Source of the DNA: Bacilli bacterium
Lineage (GTDB): Bacteria; Bacillota_I; Bacilli_A; RF39; UBA660
Assembly (NCBI GenBank): GCA_017472015.1
Contig: JAFURC010000037.1
Coordinates: 1 to 32,820 of the forward strand
Direction: 5' to 3'
DNA: 32,820 bases
In this document: positions 17,177 through 24,283 of the stretch, piece by piece
Position numbering within the stretch: position 1 is the first letter of the stretch
Layout of the letters: every line of letters begins with the position of its first letter
Notes under the pieces: generated by a model
The model's database searches: none
What the model saw: the letters and a program-made list of their open reading frames with translations, nothing else
Told to the model about the DNA's origin: nothing
Program-made: the position numbers and the translations under genes

Positions 17177-17218
17177 TAAATTACAATCAAGGGGCTAGGC
17201 AAAAATAGGAGGAAAGAA

Positions 17219-19378
17219 ATGAAAAAGAAAACAAAAACTTTAATACTAAGTATTGTAGTTACTTTAGTATTAATATTAACATTTATGATTTCATATGCAG
17301 CATTTGTATACAGACAAACAGGCGAGAATAACCAACAATTAGTACTAGGTGATATTTACATGCATTATAATGAAACAACAACAACGATAGACATCGATAA
17401 CATGATACCAATGAGTAAATTATCAGTAAATACAAGTGATGAAAAAGTAACCTTATGTGTTAATTATTTATATAACACATATGGAGCCGAATGGAATGGA
17501 CTGTATGGAGATTTAGTTCAGGACCAATTCAATAATTATAGCAATATAACTGGCAGTTTTATGGCTAATGATGCAACATACACAAATTACTGTGGTGGAG
17601 GAATAATTAAAATATATCCAGCCCCAAGTTCTTCAAGTAAAAATGAATATGTAGTAAGACCAATCAATGAATTTGCAGAACCAATAGAAGCAGTTGTCCC
17701 GATAAGAACAACACAAATTTTAACAGACTTTGAAAATGGAGTATTAACAGAAATCGATAAAGCATACTTCTTAGAAAACGAAATAATAATTGATAATATA
17801 AAAAATCTTGAATACTTTGAATTTTTAGTATCAGGAAAAAATACTAATACTAAAGGAAGTATTTTGTATAGTATTCAACTAGCAGAAGGTGAGGAACCAG
17901 TTCAAGAAGGGGAATCAATCCTTAATCGAATCGAACCAAGTTTTTTAAGGTTTAGATTAACTGAAGTAAATGGTGATGAAGAAACTATTTTAAAAGATAA
18001 TCAAGTATTTGATTCTTTTGAAAATGCTAATTTATATACAAGTATAATTTCTAAAAATACGACAAATAAAATCAATAAAACCTATCGTTTATATATGTGG
18101 ATCGATGATAGTGTAGTAATTGGAAATACAAGCGAAGCTAATTATTCAATGGAAGAATGGAATAGTTTGTATGCCAGTGTAAAAGTAAATGTAAATGGAA
18201 AATATGTAAAGGCAGAACCTTTAAGTGAAAAAGTTAAAAGTAAATTAGGATCTGAAGGAGTAGTAGCAGTTAATACCGATGGCGATTTATATGATGGAAC
18301 AGGAGAAATAAGAGAATATCGCTATTCTGGAATTGGTAACTATTGTACTTATACAGATGGTGAAAATGATTATAATATGAGTGTTGAAGGGGAAACTTGT
18401 CCAACAAGTGTTTGTCAAATAGCAGCACTAGCCGGAAATGCAATTTTCTCAAATACTAGTGATGGTGTATTATTGTACGGCTCATGTGCTGATAATGATG
18501 GTACAGAACTACCATTAAAAGTTGAAGGAAGTACGCCAATTGATTCAGGACTTCGTAATTATGTAGAATTTAATGGTGAACTTTGGCGAATAGTCGGAGT
18601 TTTTGGAGATAATGTAAAAATAGTTAAAGATACTCCTTTAACCAACGATATATACAATGAAGAAACATATACATCTGGGGAAACAACATACGAATTAAAA
18701 TTTACAACTGAAGGAACCAAATATGGATATTTTATTTACAACTATCCAACTGAAGGATATCAAGGGACTAATTTAAATGACTGGACTAATTCTGGAGCAA
18801 TGCATTACTTAAATGATGAAACAGGAAATAGTTATTATGCAAATAATTTGTCAACAGAAGCAAAGTCAATGCTTGAACAAGCAACATATAATTTAGGAAA
18901 TGTAAGTGTAGATAATGATATGTGGTTTGTTTCAGGAACAGCCAAAGAAGTTTATGAACAAGAAAGAGGAACTGTTATATGTGGAAGTAATGTAACAAGT
19001 TGGAGTAATGAAAATAACTGTAATATATGGAATGGGAATCAACCAACTTGGACAGGAGAAATAGGACTTTTATATCCAAGTGACTTTGGATATGCGTCAA
19101 ATAGTAATAATTGGTCAACAAACATGGGTGATTATTATCATAATGGTGGTAGTTTAAATAACTGGATGTTTAACACTGATACAGCCTTTACTTGGTTTCT
19201 CTCTCCGTCCGCGTATATTCCTTATTATGTGCTTGTATCCGGCAACTATGGTAATGTCGGTGATGACTATGCTAACCGCAATGGCTCTCTTCGCCCAGTC
19301 CTTAATCTAAAATCTCAAGTCATGACTACAGGTGGAGATGGAAGTTATTCTACACCATACACTTTGATTATTGAATAA
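17219..19378 (+). CDS. DGR target: predicted surface protein with TasA-like module and C-terminal variable lectin-like domain
   Basis: 719 residues, ATG 17219 with AGGAGG 6 bases upstream. Residues about 6-28 form a hydrophobic export segment ending ISYAAFVYRQTGEN, like SipW-dependent TasA/camelysin-type signals, so the protein is probably secreted or surface-bound. Residues about 30-325 form the module shared with the gene at the left edge (KTYRLYMWIDDSVVIGN near 286). The C-terminal domain, about 440-719, is rich in Trp, Asn, Gly and Tyr (ELWRIVGVFGDN, IGLLYPSDFGYASNSN) and ends with GSLRPVLNLKS and a GGDGS...PYTL tail. This resembles the C-type-lectin/FGE-like folds that carry DGR variable repeats. 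The VR covers residues 660-694 and 11 residues there differ from the template-encoded ones: 666, 667, 669, 670, 673, 675, 677, 682, 683, 684 and 687. Ligand unknown; binding variation is inferred. Confidence 0.93.
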   Translation: MKKKTKTLILSIVVTLVLILTFMISYAAFVYRQTGENNQQLVLGDIYMHYNETTTTIDIDNMIPMSKLSVNTSDEKVTLCVNYLYNTYGAEWNGLYGDLVQDQFNNYSNITGSFMANDATYTNYCGGGIIKIYPAPSSSSKNEYVVRPINEFAEPIEAVVPIRTTQILTDFENGVLTEIDKAYFLENEIIIDNIKNLEYFEFLVSGKNTNTKGSILYSIQLAEGEEPVQEGESILNRIEPSFLRFRLTEVNGDEETILKDNQVFDSFENANLYTSIISKNTTNKINKTYRLYMWIDDSVVIGNTSEANYSMEEWNSLYASVKVNVNGKYVKAEPLSEKVKSKLGSEGVVAVNTDGDLYDGTGEIREYRYSGIGNYCTYTDGENDYNMSVEGETCPTSVCQIAALAGNAIFSNTSDGVLLYGSCADNDGTELPLKVEGSTPIDSGLRNYVEFNGELWRIVGVFGDNVKIVKDTPLTNDIYNEETYTSGETTYELKFTTEGTKYGYFIYNYPTEGYQGTNLNDWTNSGAMHYLNDETGNSYYANNLSTEAKSMLEQATYNLGNVSVDNDMWFVSGTAKEVYEQERGTVICGSNVTSWSNENNCNIWNGNQPTWTGEIGLLYPSDFGYASNSNNWSTNMGDYYHNGGSLNNWMFNTDTAFTWFLSPSAYIPYYVLVSGNYGNVGDDYANRNGSLRPVLNLKSQVMTTGGDGSYSTPYTLIIE
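19196..19298 (+). repeat. DGR variable repeat (VR)
   Basis: 103 bases matching the TR at 21385-21487 (offset 2189) with 13 substitutions and no gaps. The substituted positions are 19214, 19218, 19223, 19226, 19236, 19241, 19242, 19247, 19262, 19265, 19268, 19277 and 19278. Every one is an A in the TR: seven became T, five G and one C. The invariant 3' end GGCTCTCTTCGCCCAG (19283-19298) is the likely initiation-of-mutagenic-homing (IMH) segment. The first base after it differs (T in VR, C in TR). Confidence 0.97.
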
Positions 19379-19410
19379 GGTTTCCTTGAGGGGTTACTCC
19401 TCAGGAAACC
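19379..19410 (+). other. Strong stem-loop directly after the DGR target stop codon
   Basis: GGTTTCC + TGAGG (19379-19391, one bulged T) pairs with CCTCA + GGAAACC (19399-19410): 12 bp with a 7-nt loop. A short T5 begins 9 bases further on, so it may terminate the target transcript. Hairpin or cruciform structures 3' of VR assist retrohoming in the Bordetella phage DGR. Here the distance from VR is about 80 bases, longer than in that system. Confidence 0.75.
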
Positions 19411-19464
19411 CCTGGAAATTTTTGTGAGTAAAAAATAAATAGATACTAAATAAAGAGATGAGTA

Positions 19465-19506
19465 GGTTAATCCAAGGCAAAGTCTAAAGACTTTGTCTTG
19501 GTAACC
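19465..19506 (+). other. Long stem-loop between target and DGR accessory genes
   Basis: GGTTA, a 2-base bulge and CCAAGGCAAAGTC pair with GACTTTGTCTTGG and TAACC around a TAAA tetraloop: about 18 bp with one G-T pair. It is followed by A-rich DNA rather than T, so a simple terminator role is unlikely. It could be a cruciform site, a structured RNA element or a processing site before the accessory operon. Confidence 0.75.
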
Positions 19507-19571
19507 AAAAAATGGATCACAAAAATAATTGTTAACTACTTTTCTTTGCGCAAATAATGAAAGGTAGAATT

Positions 19572-19928
19572 ATGGGTAATGTTAAAATTAGAAAAATAGG
19601 AACATTTTATAATGTATTTGATGATGATTGTTATATATTGTATTTCTTTTTTAATTATAATATTAAAAATAATAAAGTTGGATTTCCTAAATCGGCTTTA
19701 AATAAAGTTATTAATAAACTTGAAGAATTTAAAATAAATTATGAAGTAATTGGAGATTGTAGTAATAATTTTAAAAACTTAAATAAGTATAGTAAGTATT
19801 TAAAATTAGGATTTGAAAAATATAATAAAGATATAAAATATACTAATATAATGGAAAAATTAGGTAAAGCAAGTAATTTGAAATTAGAAAAAATATTAAT
19901 GAATATTGAGGAAATACTTGATGAATGA
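19572..19928 (+). CDS. DGR accessory protein resembling MutS domain I (MSL type)
   Basis: I start at ATG 19572, preceded by AAAGG (19560-19564) with a 7-base gap. The ATG at 19557 has no such site. 118 residues. The N-terminal half (KIGTFYNVFDDDCYILYF, then VGFPKSALNKVINKLEE and INYEVIG) follows the pattern of the MutS mismatch-binding domain (G-x-FYE-x-F-x-x-DA ... GxP ... L ... ), including an aromatic residue in the FYE position. Small MutS-like proteins (MSL) have been reported as DGR accessory genes, mainly in Firmicutes. It overlaps the next gene by 8 bases and so belongs to the MSL-Avd-RT operon. Role unknown; involvement in cDNA/VR heteroduplex handling is an inference. Confidence 0.6.
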   Translation: MGNVKIRKIGTFYNVFDDDCYILYFFFNYNIKNNKVGFPKSALNKVINKLEEFKINYEVIGDCSNNFKNLNKYSKYLKLGFEKYNKDIKYTNIMEKLGKASNLKLEKILMNIEEILDE

Positions 19929-20262
19929 TAAATTTAAAATAGCTAGATATATTAAAGATTTTATAATTATCCTTGATGATTATTTAGTTAATTATCCTAA
20001 AAAATATTTTGAACTTAGAAATAGATTAGTAAATGATAGTTATGAATTATTAGAACTTGTATATCTTGCAAATTACATGGATAATTTAGATAGAAAAAAT
20101 ATTCAAATTAAATCTTTGATGAAAATAAATATAATTGATTTTTATATTGAAGAAAGTTATAAAAAAAGAATTATCAGTGAAAAACAAAGTATTAAATTAA
20201 GTAATAATTTACTTATTATTAATAAAATGATTTATAAATGGGTTCAAGATGAAAAATGCTGA
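19921..20262 (+). CDS. avd: DGR accessory variability determinant-like protein (Avd)
   Basis: Avd is a small basic, pentameric four-helix bundle that binds the DGR reverse transcriptase and TR RNA and is needed for cDNA synthesis in the Bordetella phage system. ATG 19921 is chosen over TTG 19906 because GAGG lies 9 bases before it. 113 residues, predicted all-helical, with Avd-like segments: YFELRNRLVNDSYELLELVY, a middle helix with IQIKSLMKINIIDFYIEE, and the C-terminal NLLIINKMIYKWVQ ending in the Trp that this family often carries. It overlaps its neighbours on both sides (8 and 14 bases), so it is translated together with the MSL protein and RT. Confidence 0.75.
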   Translation: MNDKFKIARYIKDFIIILDDYLVNYPKKYFELRNRLVNDSYELLELVYLANYMDNLDRKNIQIKSLMKINIIDFYIEESYKKRIISEKQSIKLSNNLLIINKMIYKWVQDEKC

Positions 20263-21358
20263 AATAAAAGATTTACTTGATATTTATGATTTAGAAATAA
20301 GAAAGAATTGTCGAAATAAACGGAAAATTTATAATTTTGAAAAAAATAAAATGCAAAATATAAGTTATATAAAATACTTACTTGAAAATGATTTATATTA
20401 TCCGAGACATTATAATATTTTTATAATAAGAGATCCAAAATATAGAATTGTTATGTCTTTAAATATAAGTGATAAAATAATTAATCATTATCTGGCAAGA
20501 CATGTATTAATAGAAAAACTTGATAAATATTTAGATTTTCGCTCTGTTGCTACAAGAAAAGGGTATGGGAGTGATTATGGAATTAAACTTGTTAAAAAGT
20601 ATCTTGAAAAGAATAAGAAGAATGGTTTATTTTATATATTAAAAATAGATATTAAGAAATATTTTTATAATATTGATCACGGGGTTTTAAAAAGTTTATT
20701 AATTAATGAATTAGATGAAAGTGAATATTTATTATTAAGTCGAATAATTGATAGTACTGATTCTAATTATGTTAATTTATCTATTCAAGAAAAAATTCAA
20801 GAGGAAATTCTAAAAAGACCAAGAGATTATTTAAAAATAAAGGATTTACCAATTTATAAAAAAGGAAAAGGATTAAGTTTAGGGGCTATGACTAGTCAAT
20901 TTTTATCTATTTTTTATACTAATAGATTAATTCATTATATTGTTCATGATTTAAAACTTAAATATACAATTATATATATGGATGATATTATTATTATGCA
21001 TAAAGATAAAGATTATTTATATAAATGTTTAGATGAAATTAAAAGTATTATAAATTCTGATTTAAAATTAGAAATTAATGAAAAGAAGACTAAGATTGTT
21101 TCTAGTTATGAAGGATTTACTTTCTTAGGTTATAAATTCTTTATTAGAAATAATAAAACAATTATGAAAATAAAAAAAGATACTTTGGTTAAAGTTAAAA
21201 GAAGAGTTAAGAAAATAAAATATTTATATGATAAAGAGTATATTTCTTTTGAAAAAGTTTTTTGTAGTTTAAATACTTATTTATATAGTTTTAAATATGT
21301 AAGTAATTTTAAAGTAGTAAAAATAGTCAACAAATATTTTTTTAGTTATTATGGGTAA
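20249..21358 (+). CDS. Diversity-generating retroelement reverse transcriptase
   Basis: 369 residues. RT fingers and palm motifs are visible in order: RDPKYRIVMSLNISDKIINH, KGYGSDYGIKLVKKYL, LKIDIKKYFYNIDH with the first catalytic Asp at 134, LSLGAMTSQFLS (211-217 is LGAMTSQ) and IIYMDDIIIMHKD with Y243-M-D-D246, followed by INEKKTKIV and FTFLGYKF. LGxxxSQ in motif 4 is the DGR signature where group II intron RTs have QGxxxSP. No maturase or endonuclease domain follows, as expected for DGR RTs. The ATG overlaps avd by 14 bases. The template repeat begins 26 bases after the stop. It copies TR RNA with misincorporation at adenines and delivers the product to the VR of the gene at 17219-19378. 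Confidence 0.96.
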   Translation: MKNAEIKDLLDIYDLEIRKNCRNKRKIYNFEKNKMQNISYIKYLLENDLYYPRHYNIFIIRDPKYRIVMSLNISDKIINHYLARHVLIEKLDKYLDFRSVATRKGYGSDYGIKLVKKYLEKNKKNGLFYILKIDIKKYFYNIDHGVLKSLLINELDESEYLLLSRIIDSTDSNYVNLSIQEKIQEEILKRPRDYLKIKDLPIYKKGKGLSLGAMTSQFLSIFYTNRLIHYIVHDLKLKYTIIYMDDIIIMHKDKDYLYKCLDEIKSIINSDLKLEINEKKTKIVSSYEGFTFLGYKFFIRNNKTIMKIKKDTLVKVKRRVKKIKYLYDKEYISFEKVFCSLNTYLYSFKYVSNFKVVKIVNKYFFSYYG

Positions 21359-21384
21359 ACTCTTAAAAATAAGTTGAGTTGTTA

Positions 21385-21487
21385 TTTCTCTCTCCGTCCG
21401 CGAATAATCCTAATAATGTGCTTGAATCCAACAACAATGGTAATGTCGGTAATAACAATGCTAACAACAATGGCTCTCTTCGCCCAG
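21385..21487 (+). repeat. DGR template repeat (TR)
   Basis: 103 bases, invariant donor for the VR at 19196-19298. Read in the VR frame it encodes an Asn-rich stretch (NNPNNVLESNNNGNVGNNNA), mostly AAT and AAC codons, whose first two adenines are the mutable positions; AAY can become many residues but never a stop. 31 adenines lie between 21403 and 21487 and 13 of them differ in the present VR. The TR is downstream of RT and not itself part of an ORF with a start site. It is G+C-richer than its surroundings. Confidence 0.96.
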
Positions 21488-21611
21488 CCCTTTATTATTT
21501 GAATATTTGATTAAGGTTTAATATGAATATGTAAAGGACAAGTTTATCCTTGATTTTATCAGAAAGGAAATATAGATAGTTTAGGATACGTCTTTAAACT
21601 TATAACTATAT

Positions 21612-21881
21612 ATGAGTAAATTTAAAAGATATTTATTTGTTAAAAAAAAGTATCCTGATTATGTTGTGTTTATTTTATCTAAGAATAAATTAATTACTTA
21701 TAATAGGGATTTAGAAATTTATAATTATTTAAAAAAGGATTTATTCAAATTAAATATTAATTATATAATAGTTGATAATTTGGAATTAGAAATTTATAAA
21801 TTTAAACATAATAACTATTTTTACTACTTTAAACTTATTTTGTGTTTTGAGATAATTAAATATATTAAAAATAACTATTAA
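21612..21881 (+). CDS. Small uncharacterised protein following the TR
   Basis: 89 residues, ATG 21612, without a good ribosome-binding site. Basic and Tyr/Asn-rich. The segment KKKYPDYVVFILSKNKLITY, then NRDLEIYNYLKKDLFKLNIN, faintly follows the start of MutS domain I (K-x-YPD-x-x-x-F ... D-x-x-I ... L), in which case it could be a second MSL-like protein cognate to the one at 19572. That link is weak. It lies within the DGR island, between the TR and an XRE regulator with its own promoter, so association with the DGR is plausible from position only. It may also be a decayed gene. Confidence 0.5.
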   Translation: MSKFKRYLFVKKKYPDYVVFILSKNKLITYNRDLEIYNYLKKDLFKLNINYIIVDNLELEIYKFKHNNYFYYFKLILCFEIIKYIKNNY

Positions 21882-21911
21882 ATGATTTTTTTACAATTGT
21901 TTAATTTTTTC

Positions 21912-21940
21912 TTGATTAATTTCAAATATTTATATACAAT
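21912..21940 (+). promoter_or_regulatory. Promoter of the XRE regulator
   Basis: TTGATT (21912-21917), 17-base spacer, TACAAT (21935-21940). Confidence 0.6.
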
Positions 21941-21956
21941 TTAGGTGGTGTTAAAT

Positions 21957-22214
21957 ATGAGAAAAGAAAAAAGTAATTATACTGATCGTGAAAAGAGACT
22001 TATGGAGTTAGAAGATTTATTTGTTTCAGAGTTTGTTAAACTTCGTCATGATAATGGTTTAACTCAACAAAAAATGGCAGATAGTGCTAATGTAATTAGA
22101 GAAACAATTGCAAGAATTGAAAATAAAATTACATCTCCGCAAGTAAATACTTTAATTAAAATTTTAGAACCTCTTGGATATACAATTAAAATCGAGAAGA
22201 TAAATAAAAAATAA
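21957..22214 (+). CDS. XRE-family helix-turn-helix regulator
   Basis: 85 residues from ATG 21957, which has AGGTGGTG 6 bases upstream; the open GTG at 21945 lies within that site and is rejected. The HTH covers about residues 27-80: FVKLRHDNGLTQQKMADSAN, then VIRETIARIENKITSPQVNT and LEPLGYTIKIEK. The short N-terminal extension and the C-terminal LGYTIKI are typical of HigA-type antitoxins and small phage-like repressors, but no toxin gene is adjacent. It has its own promoter and terminator, so it is a stand-alone regulator at the edge of the DGR island. Whether it controls the DGR is unknown. Confidence 0.88.
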   Translation: MRKEKSNYTDREKRLMELEDLFVSEFVKLRHDNGLTQQKMADSANVIRETIARIENKITSPQVNTLIKILEPLGYTIKIEKINKK

Positions 22215-22234
22215 TAAAGTAATAAAAATGAATT

Positions 22235-22272
22235 ACAAGATCAAAAAAATAATTTTGTTCTTGTTTTCTTTT
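22235..22272 (+). terminator. Terminator after the XRE gene
   Basis: ACAAGATCAAAA (22235-22246) with TTTTGTTCTTGT (22253-22264), one mismatch, 6-nt loop, then a T-rich tract. Confidence 0.75.
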
Positions 22273-22289
22273 CAAAAGTTCGTTATAAT
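22261..22289 (+). promoter_or_regulatory. Promoter of parE-parC
   Basis: TTGTTT (22261-22266), 17-base spacer, TATAAT (22284-22289). The -35 is inside the right arm of the preceding terminator. A leader of roughly 70 bases follows before the ATG at 22368. Confidence 0.7.
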
Positions 22290-22367
22290 ATTAATGAAAA
22301 AAATGTATGGAAGATAATTGGTACTAGGAATAGTATTATTTTTGTCTTTAAAATTAGGAGTGATAAA

Positions 22368-24278
22368 ATGGCATATGATGAGAGTTCGATTAAAATATTA
22401 GAAGGATTAGAAGCAGTTAGAAAAAGACCAGGAATGTATATAGGTTCAACAGATAAGAGGGGCTTACATCATTTAGTATGGGAGATTGTTGATAATTCAA
22501 TAGATGAAGTTATAAATGGTTATGGAAATAGAATAGTTATAACTCTTCATAAAGATAAAAGTGTTGAAATAGAAGATTTTGGTAGAGGTGTACCAGTTGG
22601 TAAGCACTCAAGTGGAATGTCAACACCAGAAGTAATTTATACAGTTTTACATGCCGGTGGGAAGTTTGAACAATCAGGTTATAAAGTATCTGGAGGACTT
22701 CATGGAGTAGGTGCAAGTGTTGTAAATGCCTTATCTAGTTGGATGGAAGTTGTTATAAAAAAAGATAAAGGTGAATACTTTATTCGTTTTAAAGATGGTG
22801 GAAAGGTTGATGTTCCTCTAAAGAAAATTGGAACAACTAATAAAACTGGAACTAAAGTTCGTTTTATGCCTGATAGTAGTATTTTTTCAACAACTAATTT
22901 TTCTTTTACAACAATTTGTGAAAGAATGCAACAATCAGCATTTTTATTAAAAGGTTTAACAATTGATGTTATTGATTTAGAAGACGGGCGTGAAAATCAT
23001 TTTTGTTACCAAGATGGTATTAAAGAATTTGTAAGTTACTTAAATGAAGATAAGAAAAATTTACATAATGTTGTTTATTTTGAAGGTGAAAAAGACAAGA
23101 TAAATATGCAAGTTGCTTTTCAATATACCGATAGTTATAATGAAACAATTGAGTCGTTTGTTAATAATGTTAAAACTGGAGATGGAGGAACTCATGAAGT
23201 TGGTTTTAAAACTGCTTTAACTAAAGTTTTCAATGATTATGCTAAAAGTAATGGATTTTTAAAGGCTAAGGATAAAAACTTAGAAGGAAGTGATACAAGA
23301 GAAGGAATCACAGCAATTATTAGTTTACAAATTCCAGAATCTTTACTTCAATTTGAAGGCCAAACTAAAGGGAAACTTGGAACTCCAGAGGCTCGTCCAG
23401 CCGTTGAAGCCTTAGTAAGTGAGAAACTGCAATACTTTTTAGAAGAAAATAAAAGTGTAGCAACAAACATTATGGAAAAAATGGTTAAAAGTAAATTAGC
23501 TCGTGAAGCTGCAAGAAAAGCTCGTGATGAAGCAAGAAATGGAAAAAGTAAAGATAAAAAAGAAAAACTTTTAAGTGGGAAGTTAGCTCCAGCTGGTACT
23601 AAGAATCCTAAGAAAAATGAACTTTATTTAGTTGAAGGGGATTCAGCAGGTGGAAGTGCTAAAAGTGGTCGTGATAGAACATTCCAAGCCATTCTTCCAC
23701 TTCGAGGAAAAGTTTTAAATACTGAAAAAACGAAAATGGAAGAGTTATTTAAAAATGAAGAAATCAATACCATTATTCATACAATTGGGGCAGGAGTTGG
23801 ATCAGATTTTGAATCTGACGACTCCAATTATGATAAAATTATTATCATGACCGATGCCGATGATGATGGAGCCCATATTCAAATATTGTTACTAACATTC
23901 TTTTACCGTTATATGCGTGGGTTAATTGAAGCAGGTAAATTATTTATTGCTCTTCCACCTTTATATAAAATTGATTATAGTAAAAAAACTTTTTATGCCT
24001 GGGATGACTTAGAAAAACAACAAATCATGGATAATGAGAAATCAAAACCTACTGGTGTTCAAAGATATAAAGGATTAGGTGAGATGAATGCAACCCAACT
24101 TTGGGAAACAACAATGAATCCAGATACTAGAAGTTTAATTAAAGTAACGATAACTGATGCATTACTTGCTGAAAAAAGAGTAAGTGTATTGATGGGTGAT
24201 AAAGTAGAACCAAGAAAAGAGTGGATTGAAGAAAATATTGTATTTTCACTTGAAGATAATTATGTGATAGGGAAGTGA
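22368..24278 (+). CDS. parE: DNA topoisomerase IV subunit B
   Basis: ATPase subunit of the enzyme that decatenates sister chromosomes. GHKL domain motifs: RKRPGMYIGSTDKRGLHHLV, EIVDNSIDEV, IEDFGRGVPVG, SGGLHGVGASVVNALS. TOPRIM domain motifs: LVEGDSAGGSAKSGRDR and IMTDADDDGAHI, then GVQRYKGLGEMNA. 636 residues is standard. ParE rather than GyrB is favoured because the gene is followed 5 bp later by a ParC-like subunit and because of the GSTD.RGLHHL pattern. Ribosome-binding site AGGAG at 22354-22358. Confidence 0.93.
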   Translation: MAYDESSIKILEGLEAVRKRPGMYIGSTDKRGLHHLVWEIVDNSIDEVINGYGNRIVITLHKDKSVEIEDFGRGVPVGKHSSGMSTPEVIYTVLHAGGKFEQSGYKVSGGLHGVGASVVNALSSWMEVVIKKDKGEYFIRFKDGGKVDVPLKKIGTTNKTGTKVRFMPDSSIFSTTNFSFTTICERMQQSAFLLKGLTIDVIDLEDGRENHFCYQDGIKEFVSYLNEDKKNLHNVVYFEGEKDKINMQVAFQYTDSYNETIESFVNNVKTGDGGTHEVGFKTALTKVFNDYAKSNGFLKAKDKNLEGSDTREGITAIISLQIPESLLQFEGQTKGKLGTPEARPAVEALVSEKLQYFLEENKSVATNIMEKMVKSKLAREAARKARDEARNGKSKDKKEKLLSGKLAPAGTKNPKKNELYLVEGDSAGGSAKSGRDRTFQAILPLRGKVLNTEKTKMEELFKNEEINTIIHTIGAGVGSDFESDDSNYDKIIIMTDADDDGAHIQILLLTFFYRYMRGLIEAGKLFIALPPLYKIDYSKKTFYAWDDLEKQQIMDNEKSKPTGVQRYKGLGEMNATQLWETTMNPDTRSLIKVTITDALLAEKRVSVLMGDKVEPRKEWIEENIVFSLEDNYVIGK

Positions 24279-24283
24279 ACTAG

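Larger units (their letters stand above)
16707..17218 (+). other. 512-bp intergenic region upstream of the DGR target gene
   Basis: Very AT-rich and without a recognisable protein family. It holds two sigma-A-like promoters, one 35-codon ORF, a 17-base palindrome next to a run of eight G, and the target's ribosome-binding site (AGGAGG, 17207-17212), each listed separately. No tRNA or known riboswitch fold was recognised. Confidence 0.6.

Noticed and set aside
20249-21358. Reverse transcriptase as part of a group II intron or a retron
   Set aside because: Motif 4 is LGxxxSQ, there is no maturase/endonuclease extension, no intron RNA domain V-like hairpin and no msr/msd-like region. A matched TR/VR pair with A-only changes fixes it as a DGR.
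21957-22214. Toxin-antitoxin pair with the XRE protein as antitoxin
   Set aside because: No RelE/HigB-like gene is next to it; the upstream ORF at 21612 has no toxin motif and the downstream gene is parE (topoisomerase IV), not the ParE toxin.
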